Shown here: piece after piece, positions 1 through 5,015 of the stretch | Position numbering within the stretch: position 1 is the stretch's first letter | How the letters are laid out: the number at the start of each line of letters is the position of its first letter | Assembly (NCBI GenBank): GCA_023443985.1 | Contig: JAEZSJ010000434.1 | Span: 1-7,617, forward strand | DNA: 7,617 nucleotides | From: Verrucomicrobiota bacterium | Lineage (GTDB): Bacteria > Verrucomicrobiota > Verrucomicrobiia > Opitutales > Opitutaceae | Direction: 5' to 3' | Made by a program: the position numbers and the translations under genes | Notes under the pieces: model-generated | Told to the model about the DNA's origin: nothing | Seen by the model: only the letters and a program-made list of their open reading frames with translations | Databases searched by the model: none

Positions 1-72
1 GCCCGGACGTCCGGCTCCGGGCGCCGCCCCCACCGCCTGCGGCGGCCGACTACGCCGCGCCCGCCGCGCGGC
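1..72. other. Left-edge non-coding stretch with GC palindromes
   Basis: No convincing gene lies here. It is the downstream side of the minus-strand gene that ends at 73. Positions 3-14 are a perfect 12-bp palindrome, CCGGACGTCCGG. The overlapping arms 1-7 and 16-22 (GCCCGGA/TCCGGGC) could form a hairpin, and a small CCGCC/GGCGG hairpin sits at 33-45. None is followed by a T-tract, so a terminator call is not justified. A plus-strand reading frame rich in Pro and Ala runs through the edge, but it is open only because of the GC content. Confidence 0.4.
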
Positions 73-840
73 CTACGGAGTGTCCCGGGTCACCGGCGCG
101 CCATCGCGATCGTACTGTCGTTTCAGACGCGGCCTCGCCCGCCCCAGCTCGAAGGTTCCCTCGGCGGTGAGCTGCCGCGGCGTGATCGTGTAGCCCTTCG
201 CGATCTGCGGCACGTAGCGCGCGAGCGGCCCGCGCACCGCACCGGTCGCCATGTCGTAGTCGAACTCCACGCTCTCCACCTCGTGCTCGAGGCAATGCTG
301 CTGCGCCGCGGCGGCGATCATCCGCGCATCGTTGTCCATCGTCTTCGACAGCGCAGTCGTCCGCACCTTCTCGAAGGCCGGTACCGCCATCACGGCCAGC
401 CCGACCCCCGGCGTCGCGACCACACCGAGGTAGCCCATCACCAGCCCCGCCACCGCCATCCCGCCGCCGAGCAGTGCGCCCTTCGCCCGCTTGATCCGCG
501 CCAGCGCGATGTGGCCACACACCACTGCGGGAATCATGAAGAGGAAGAACAGCGGAAACAGGACGACCGTGCAGAGGCCGCACACGAGGCTCACCACCGC
601 CAGGCCGCAGCGTTGCGGCGTGCCGGAGAACGGCGCCGCGCCGCCCGCGGGAATCGGCAGCGGCGGCGGCTCGTCGGCGTTGGCCGACGGAAACACGTCG
701 CCCACCTTCCGCCACTCCGCCCAACCTGCCGTCCAACACAGGTCCTGCGGCCGCAGCTCGCCGCGCGCCGACTTCTCGCGCACTTCGGCCTCGTTGAGGG
801 GACCAACTTTCGTTCCGTTGCTGACGACGTGATAGGTCAT
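73..840 (-). CDS. GYF_2 and DUF4190 domain membrane protein with pseudopilin-like C-terminal region
   Basis: This 255-residue protein has three parts. Residues 2-51 are a GYF_2-type domain (GPLNEAEV near 13-20, a Trp-rich stretch with W36, W40 and W43, and VGDVF at 46-50). A Pro-rich linker spans 52-70. Residues 77-150 match DUF4190: two hydrophobic segments (about 79-105 and 122-152) flank the conserved CGHIALARIKRAKG loop. The tail (153-255) starts VPAFEKVRTTALSKTMDNDAR, which resembles the start of small pseudopilin-like domains seen in Verrucomicrobiota and Planctomycetes proteins. The start at 840 was chosen because the GYF domain begins there with MTYHVVSNG; an in-frame ATG 57 bases upstream adds only Arg/Ala/Pro residues. 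No clear Shine-Dalgarno is visible. It is probably an inner-membrane protein with the GYF domain as a peptide-binding module. Its partner and function are unknown. The family assignment is fairly secure; the pseudopilin resemblance is from memory of related proteins. Confidence 0.85.
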   Translation of the reverse strand: MTYHVVSNGTKVGPLNEAEVREKSARGELRPQDLCWTAGWAEWRKVGDVFPSANADEPPPLPIPAGGAAPFSGTPQRCGLAVVSLVCGLCTVVLFPLFFLFMIPAVVCGHIALARIKRAKGALLGGGMAVAGLVMGYLGVVATPGVGLAVMAVPAFEKVRTTALSKTMDNDARMIAAAAQQHCLEHEVESVEFDYDMATGAVRGPLARYVPQIAKGYTITPRQLTAEGTFELGRARPRLKRQYDRDGAPVTRDTP

Positions 841-1156
841 GCTGGGGGCGGGGGATGCGTCCAGCCAGCCAGCCCGCCGCGCCGGACGCGACTCCAAAAC
901 TCAACGACTGTGTTCGCAAACCGCCACCGGCGCCCCTGGTGCGGCCCTGCAGGACGCACCGGCGGACAGCGCCGCAGGTTCTCCGCGCAAATTCTCCACC
1001 GACCGCCGAGTCACCGACCGCCGGCACGGGCGGAAGCACCGGGCCACTTGCGGTCGGCGCACGCGCCGTCGAGTCTCCCGCCCACGCCACCGGCCGATGC
1101 CGGCGCATCGGAAGGCCGATGCCCGCGACGCTCGACTCCCGACCGAATTCTTCGCC
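841..1156. other. 316-bp intergenic region with inverted repeats, no gene seen
   Basis: This region separates the feoB stop from the start of the GYF_2 gene, both on the minus strand. Open frames across it have unconvincing composition and run antisense into feoB, so I call no gene. It contains a CCAG tandem run (861-873) and a hairpin with perfect 6-bp arms GGTGCG (938-943) and CGCACC (955-960) enclosing the palindrome CCTGCAGG. It also contains a three-part repeat near the feoB end, listed separately. A promoter for the GYF_2 gene should lie here, but I see no good -35/-10 pair. Confidence 0.5.
1092..1127. repeat. Direct repeat with an inverted copy in between, downstream of feoB
   Basis: GGCCGATGCCGGCG (1092-1105) recurs 22 bp later as GGCCGATGCCCGCG (1114-1127), with 13 of 14 bases identical. 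Between them lies the inverted copy GCATCGG (1105-1111). It can pair with CCGATGC on its left (1094-1100, loop CGGC) or on its right (1116-1122, loop AAGG), giving two mutually exclusive 7-bp hairpins. It sits about 35 nt after the feoB stop on the transcribed minus strand. No T-tract follows, so it may be a Rho-assisted end, an mRNA 3'-end stabiliser or a protein site. The structure is seen directly; the role is a guess. Confidence 0.5.
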
Positions 1157-3430
1157 TCACGCGCCCGCCACGGCGCGCCAGACCAGCGCCACCAAGCTGC
1201 ACAACGCCATGCCGATCGCGATCGGCAGCAACGCCGAGACCGCGGTCCACTTCGCGCTGCGCGTCTCCTTGTAGATCGTCCACAGGGTCGTCGAGCACGG
1301 GTTGTGGCAGAGGCTGAACAGCATGAGGCACACGGCCGTGAGCGTCGTCCAGCCGCCGGCCTCGAGGATGCCGCGCAGCGCGCCGCCCTCGGCGTCGAAC
1401 ATCACGCCCGCCCCCGCGCCGGCTGCGCCGGTCACGAGCGAGGTGAGCATGAGCACCGTCGGGATCACGATCTCATTGGCCGGGATCGCCACGATATAGG
1501 CGAGCAGGATCACGCCGTTGAGCCCGAGCGCCACGCCGAGCGGATCCAGCCCGTCGATGAACCACAGCGCGACCGGCTTCTCGCCCACGTGCACGTTCGC
1601 CACCAGCCAGATCGCCGCGCCGGCGGGGGCGGCAAACACCACCGCGCGCCAGAGCACGAAGAGCGTGCGGTCGATGAGCGAGGTGTAGAGCGTGCGCAGC
1701 ACCTGCGGCGGGCGGTACGGCGGCAGCTCGAGGTTGAAGAAGCTCGCCTCCCCCCGCAGCGCCGTGCGGCTGAGCAGCCACGAGGTCCCGAGGGACAGGA
1801 AGAAGCCGAGCAGCATGATGCCGGCGACGGTCAACGCCGCCACCAGCCCGCTCCAACGCTGCGGCGCGAGCGCGCCGACGAACACCGTCGCGAGCATGAT
1901 CTGGGTGGGCCAGCGCCCGTTGCAGAGGGCGAAGTTGTTCGTGACGATCGCGATCAGCCGCTCGCGGGGGGAGTCGATGATGCGCGCCGCGACGACGCCG
2001 GCGGCGTTGCAGCCGTAGCCCATCGCGAGCGTGAGCGACTGCTTGCCGTGCGCGCCCGCCGCCTGGAACAGCCGGTCGAGATTGAACGAGACGCGCGGCA
2101 GGTATCCAAGGTCTTCCAACAGCGTGAACACCGGAAAGAAGATCGCCATCGGCGGCAGCATCACGCTCACCACCCAGGCCGTGGCGAGATAGACGCCGTC
2201 GGCCAGCAGCCCCACGCCCCACGCGGGCAGGGCGAGCGCCTCGAGCACGCCGCGCAGCCAGGTGTGCCCGTGGTCGACCAGCAGCGTCGCCAACCAGCCG
2301 GAGGGGACGTTCGCGCCGGAGATCGTGAGCCAGAGCACGACCGAAAACAGCAGGAGCATCAACGGGAACCCGGTCCACACGCCCGTCAGCCAGCGGTCGA
2401 CGCGGCTCTGCCACACCAGACGCGCCGACTGCCCCTCGCGCCGCACGCAGGCGTCGGCGATCCGTCCGGCCTGGCCGTAGATCGACTCGGCGAGCGTGTC
2501 GTGGAGATTCGGAGGCAGCCGCCAGCGGCGGCGCTCGATGTCGGCCAGCAGCGCGGCGACCGCGGGGGCCGGTGCCGCGGGGGTGTCTTCGCGGCCGCGG
2601 GCGGTCACATCCGCCAAGGCCTCGTCGCCGCCGGTGGCGAGCGCGGCGAGACGTCCGTCCGCCGCCGCAGCGAGCAGACCGCGATCACCCGCGAGCAGGC
2701 GCAACGCGATCCACTCGCGCTGCGGCAGGCCCGGAAACGTCTCCGCCAATCGGCCGGCGAGCGTGCCGAGCGCCGCCTCGAGCTCGGGCACCGCGAAGTG
2801 GAGCGCCGGCGGCCGGCACCTCGTCTCGCCGGTCGCCACCTGCGCGATCGCTTCGAGCAGCTCCGGCAGCCCCTCACCCTGCCGCGCCGCGCACGGCACG
2901 ACGGGCACGCCGAGCTCGCGCGCAAGTTGCCGCTCATCGATCTCCACGCGGTGCGCCCGCGCCTCGTCGATGAGGTTGAGCGCCACGACCACGCGGTCGG
3001 AGATCTGCAGCACCTGCAGCAGGAGGTTCAGGTTGCGCTCGAGCGCGGTCGCATCGAGCACGACGACCGTCACATCGGGCCGGCCGAAGAGGATGAAGTT
3101 GCGCGTCACCTCCTCGTCGGCGGACGCGCTCAGCAGCGAGTAGGTGCCCGGCAGATCGACGAGCCGGTAGCGCTGGTCGCGGAACGCGAAGGCTCCCTCG
3201 GCGCGCGCGATCGTCTTGCCGGGCCAGTTGCCCGTGTGCTGCCGCAGTCCCGTGAGGGCGTTGAACACCGTGCTCTTGCCGGTGTTCGGGTTGCCGGCGA
3301 GCGCGACGACAAAGTCGGCATCCGACAATTGGACACCGAGCCGCCGCAGCGCGGTGCGGCGCGACGGGCACGCTTCGCACGCCGGCGAAAGCTTTGGCGC
3401 GGCTTCGCGTGGGTTCGGCACGGTGCTCAT
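1157..3430 (-). CDS. feoB: FeoB-type ferrous iron (or manganese) transporter with GTPase domain
   Basis: This 757-residue, full-length FeoB imports a divalent metal (normally Fe2+) across the inner membrane. The N-terminal G domain has G1 GNPNTGKS (46-53), the G2-region NWPGKT (68-73), G3 DLPG (92-95), G4 NLID (152-155) and a G5-like CAARQG (180-185). A helical region follows to about 340. The membrane part (about 351-757) holds two Gate halves. It has the conserved cysteine motifs GYGCNAAG (471-478, C474) and HNPCSTT (709-715, C712), plus C503 in NNFALCNGRWPT. These variants fit the FeoB branch with 'GCNAAGVV.RIIDSPRERLIAI' rather than the E. coli GCNVP type. Residues 1-40 are an extension with a CEAC motif (C18, C21). 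The ATG at 3430 overlaps the upstream regulator's TGA as ATGA, indicating translational coupling. No separate feoA or feoC is present; the FeoA module is fused to the upstream gene. Family identity is very secure. The metal (Fe2+ or Mn2+) is not settled by sequence. Confidence 0.96.
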   Translation of the reverse strand: MSTVPNPREAAPKLSPACEACPSRRTALRRLGVQLSDADFVVALAGNPNTGKSTVFNALTGLRQHTGNWPGKTIARAEGAFAFRDQRYRLVDLPGTYSLLSASADEEVTRNFILFGRPDVTVVVLDATALERNLNLLLQVLQISDRVVVALNLIDEARAHRVEIDERQLARELGVPVVPCAARQGEGLPELLEAIAQVATGETRCRPPALHFAVPELEAALGTLAGRLAETFPGLPQREWIALRLLAGDRGLLAAAADGRLAALATGGDEALADVTARGREDTPAAPAPAVAALLADIERRRWRLPPNLHDTLAESIYGQAGRIADACVRREGQSARLVWQSRVDRWLTGVWTGFPLMLLLFSVVLWLTISGANVPSGWLATLLVDHGHTWLRGVLEALALPAWGVGLLADGVYLATAWVVSVMLPPMAIFFPVFTLLEDLGYLPRVSFNLDRLFQAAGAHGKQSLTLAMGYGCNAAGVVAARIIDSPRERLIAIVTNNFALCNGRWPTQIMLATVFVGALAPQRWSGLVAALTVAGIMLLGFFLSLGTSWLLSRTALRGEASFFNLELPPYRPPQVLRTLYTSLIDRTLFVLWRAVVFAAPAGAAIWLVANVHVGEKPVALWFIDGLDPLGVALGLNGVILLAYIVAIPANEIVIPTVLMLTSLVTGAAGAGAGVMFDAEGGALRGILEAGGWTTLTAVCLMLFSLCHNPCSTTLWTIYKETRSAKWTAVSALLPIAIGMALCSLVALVWRAVAGA
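1210..1227. repeat. 18-bp perfect palindrome inside the feoB 3' end
   Basis: TGCCGATCGCGATCGGCA reads identically on both strands and lies in the codons for the LPIAIGM stretch in the last transmembrane segment of FeoB. In GC-rich coding DNA this may be coincidence. It could also be a protein-binding site or an mRNA hairpin close to the end of the operon. Confidence 0.6.
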
Positions 3431-4365
3431 GCCTTCGCCTCCGGAAGCTCGATGAGAACCTGCTCGGTCTGCTCGCGGCGGAGCGCCACCAGCGTGCCGC
3501 GCACGCGATAGGCGATCGGGCTGCGCAGCGCCGCCTCGAACTCGCGCACGATGCGCGTGCCGGGCACCAGCCCGAGATCGAGCAACCGCTGCCGCGCGCG
3601 GCCGCGGATGGTGGGCGAAAGGCCGGCGATCACCGCGCCTGCACCGGCCGGCAGATCCGCCAGTCGCCGGCGGCCGACCACCGAATGCCCGACGGCGGGT
3701 GTCACGTGCACGAGTTCCGCCTCGGCCGGGCTGAGCGAGAGCCGGCGACCGTCGACCTCCAGCTCCACGCGCCCGTCGCGCCGGAGCACACCGTGCACGG
3801 TCATGCCCGGCGCCAGGCCCGCGCGGTACACCGCCGCGTAGAGGGCCGCCGGTTCGTCCTCGAGGTGCACGATCATCGCCGGCCGGCCCTCGGGCCAGTC
3901 GAGCAATGTGGGCGCGGCTTCCGTGGCGAAATTGCCATCGCGGTCGGGAATCGGATCGCCGTGCGGATCGAAACGCGGGTTGCCGAGCGCATCGGCGAGC
4001 GCATTCGCCTCGTCCGGCGACAGCGCGTGCTCGGCGCGGTCGGCGCGGGCGTGCCACTTCTCCGGCGCCAGGCCGGTCTCGTGCGCGAGGCGTGTCTCCA
4101 GCAGGCGGTGCGACCGGAGCAGATGGCGCCCGCGCTTCCGCCCGACGGCGGTGAGTTCGTAGTGCGCCTCGCCCCGCACGAGCCAGCCGTCGCGGGCGAG
4201 CTGCTCGATCGTCCGGGCGAGCCGGTCGCGCGGCGCCTCGAGCGTGCCGGCCATCGATTCGAGGTCGTCGCTGCGGCCCTGCGCCTCGCGTTCCGCGAGA
4301 CGCTTGAGCACATCCTCGCCCCGCGCATCGGGCGCGGGCTTCTCCGGGTTTGTAGCGGCGGCCAT
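3427..4365 (-). CDS. DtxR-family metal-dependent regulator fused to a C-terminal FeoA domain
   Basis: This is a 312-residue, four-domain protein. Residues 17-80 form a winged helix-turn-helix (recognition region about 40-60, wing ending LTAVGRKRG). Residues 81-140 are the dimerisation and metal-binding domain, with the family signature DPHGDPIP (133-140). By alignment with DtxR/IdeR the likely ligands are H86, E90, H105, D109, E112 and H113. D109 replaces the catalogue Cys102 of DtxR, and MntR has Glu at this position. Residues 152-225 are an SH3-like domain, as in DtxR domain 3. Residues 232-308 are a second, more canonical FeoA module (RLLDLGLVPGT, then VRGTLVALRRE). DtxR itself is about 230 residues, so the extra 80 residues are the FeoA unit that normally is a separate FeoB partner. 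It is the first gene of an operon with feoB. The ATG at 4365 lacks a Shine-Dalgarno but has a -10-like box 6 nt upstream. It probably represses its own operon when metal is abundant, and may also act at FeoB. Domain calls are secure; the dual role is inferred. Confidence 0.92.
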   Translation of the reverse strand: MAAATNPEKPAPDARGEDVLKRLAEREAQGRSDDLESMAGTLEAPRDRLARTIEQLARDGWLVRGEAHYELTAVGRKRGRHLLRSHRLLETRLAHETGLAPEKWHARADRAEHALSPDEANALADALGNPRFDPHGDPIPDRDGNFATEAAPTLLDWPEGRPAMIVHLEDEPAALYAAVYRAGLAPGMTVHGVLRRDGRVELEVDGRRLSLSPAEAELVHVTPAVGHSVVGRRRLADLPAGAGAVIAGLSPTIRGRARQRLLDLGLVPGTRIVREFEAALRSPIAYRVRGTLVALRREQTEQVLIELPEAKA

Positions 4366-4369
4366 ATCG

Positions 4370-4385
4370 TGTAGCTAGTGCTACA
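4370..4385. promoter_or_regulatory. Putative MntR/DtxR operator, TGTAGC-N4-GCTACA
   Basis: TGTAGCTAGTGCTACA has perfect 6-bp arms and a 4-nt spacer. The core TAGC-N4-GCTA has the same half-sites and spacing as the E. coli MntR box as I recall it (ATAGC-AAAG-GCTAT). It ends 5 nt upstream of the dtxR-feoA ATG and covers the -10-like box of that gene, so a bound regulator would block transcription of the feo operon. Either divergent regulator could be the binder. The repeat is seen directly; operator function is inferred. Confidence 0.6.
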
Positions 4386-4402
4386 TTTTTCCGGTTCGTC
4401 AA
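4372..4402 (-). promoter_or_regulatory. Putative feo operon promoter
   Basis: Read on the minus strand, TTGACG (4402-4397) is a good -35 match. It is followed after 19 nt by TAGCTA (4377-4372), then 6 nt (CACGAT), then the ATG at 4365. The 19-nt spacer is longer than the ideal 17, and ACTAGC with a 17-nt spacer is an alternative. The placement would start the transcript at or next to the ATG, consistent with the absence of a Shine-Dalgarno. Confidence 0.5.
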
Positions 4403-4425
4403 GCGCTCCGCGGTCGTTCTAGCTT
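4395..4425 (+). promoter_or_regulatory. Putative mntR promoter
   Basis: TAGCTT (4420-4425) lies exactly 6 nt before the mntR ATG (4432). This mirrors the spacing on the opposite strand. A -35 is weak: TTCGTC (4395-4400) with a 19-nt spacer, or CGTCAA (4397-4402) with 17, the latter being the complement of the feo -35. If real, the two divergent promoters overlap at their -35 elements and compete. No Shine-Dalgarno precedes the ATG. Confidence 0.35.
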
Positions 4426-4431
4426 CGCCGC

Positions 4432-4890
4432 ATGCCCGCCGCCTCCCGGTCCAGCCGCGCCGCCGCGCCGCGCGCGAAAGTCCGCCCCAGCCCCACGGTC
4501 GAGGCGCTGCGCCAGACCCGCGCCGCGCATGCCAACGAGCTGGCGGAGGACTATGTGGAGGCGATCGCCGCGCTGGCGGTGCAGCATGGCGAGGCGCGGC
4601 TGATCGATCTGGCGCGCGAGCTGGGCGTGACGCACGTGACTGTGCACCGCGCGATCCTGCGCCTCGTCCGGGCGGGGCTGGTGAAGACCGAGCCCTACCG
4701 CGCGATCTTTCTCACCGAGAAGGGGCGGGAGCTCGCCGAGCGTTGCCGCACGCGCCACGAGACGGTGTTCGCGTTCCTGCGCAGCCTCGGCGTGCCGGAG
4801 GCGGTCGCCCGCCGCGATGCCGAGGGCATCGAGCACCACGTGAGCCCGGAGACGCTGGCGGCGTTCGCAAAGGCGGTCGGCCCGCTTTGA
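4432..4890 (+). CDS. mntR: MntR, manganese-responsive transcriptional regulator
   Basis: This 152-residue protein closely resembles proteobacterial MntR (about 155 residues). A basic, disordered N-terminus (1-30) precedes a winged helix-turn-helix (about 36-97; LIDLARELGVTHVTVHRAILRLVRAGLV, then FLTEKGREL) and a helical dimerisation domain (about 100-150) with the signature RRDAEGIEHH (127-136). All six metal ligands of B. subtilis MntR have counterparts here: D40 and E43 (EDYVEAI), H109, E131, E134 and H135. This supports a Mn2+-sensing cytoplasmic repressor. There is no SH3 or FeoA domain. The gene diverges from the dtxR-feoA/feoB operon across 66 bp containing an MntR-box-like repeat, so it probably controls itself, feo, or both. 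No mntH, mntP or ABC-type Mn importer is visible in this window. Start at 4432 matches the usual N-terminal length. Identification is secure; targets are inferred. Confidence 0.94.
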   Translation: MPAASRSSRAAAPRAKVRPSPTVEALRQTRAAHANELAEDYVEAIAALAVQHGEARLIDLARELGVTHVTVHRAILRLVRAGLVKTEPYRAIFLTEKGRELAERCRTRHETVFAFLRSLGVPEAVARRDAEGIEHHVSPETLAAFAKAVGPL

Positions 4891-4906
4891 ACCGCCCGCG
4901 AGGCCA

Positions 4907-4949
4907 CGGCCGCGCCGCCTGGGCGCCCGGCGTGGACGGCGCGCGGCCG
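4907..4949 (+). other. GC-rich hairpin downstream of mntR
   Basis: The arm CGGCCGCG (4907-4914) pairs perfectly with CGCGGCCG (4942-4949). Three more pairs (CCG 4915-4917 with CGG 4937-4939) follow across a 2-nt bulge. The loop contains the palindrome GGGCGCCC (4921-4928). It begins 17 nt after the mntR stop, so it may end or protect the mntR transcript, but no T-tract follows. Confidence 0.35.
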
Positions 4950-4963
4950 AAGGGCTACCGACG

Positions 4964-4992
4964 AAAAAGGCGCGCCAGGTTTCGGCGCGCCT
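4964..4992 (-). terminator. Intrinsic terminator of the GPH symporter gene
   Basis: On the minus strand, 24 nt after the stop codon, AGGCGCGCC and GGCGCGCCT form a perfect 9-bp stem around a 7-nt loop (GAAACCT). The stem runs directly into TTTT (five T including the last stem base). This is a classical Rho-independent terminator. The plus-strand side has A residues before the hairpin and no T-tract after it, so it serves the minus strand only. Confidence 0.88.
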
Positions 4993-5015
4993 CGGGAGAA
5001 TCATGGTGCGGGAGC

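Noticed and set aside
861..873. CCAG tandem repeat
   Set aside because: Only about three copies of a 4-bp unit; too short to be meaningful.
839..3511. 890-codon plus-strand open frame opposite feoB
   Set aside because: It is antisense to a full-length FeoB with intact motifs. Its product is Arg/His/Gln/Glu-rich with no domain, as expected for the opposite strand of GC-rich genes.
3394..4374. 326-codon plus-strand open frame opposite the DtxR-FeoA gene
   Set aside because: It is the shadow of a well-supported gene, with low-complexity Arg-rich composition.
3431..4402. FeoB as the C-terminus of one very long reading frame starting upstream
   Set aside because: The frame through the regulator gene is open only by GC content. 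A clear MSTVPNP start overlaps the regulator stop as ATGA, and the N-terminal length fits FeoB.
4969..4992. Bidirectional terminator also serving mntR
   Set aside because: The plus-strand side is followed by CGGGAGAATC with no T-tract, so only the minus-strand reading qualifies.
4399..5004. 201-codon minus-strand open frame opposite mntR
   Set aside because: It runs antisense to mntR and through the symporter terminator, with no recognisable domain.
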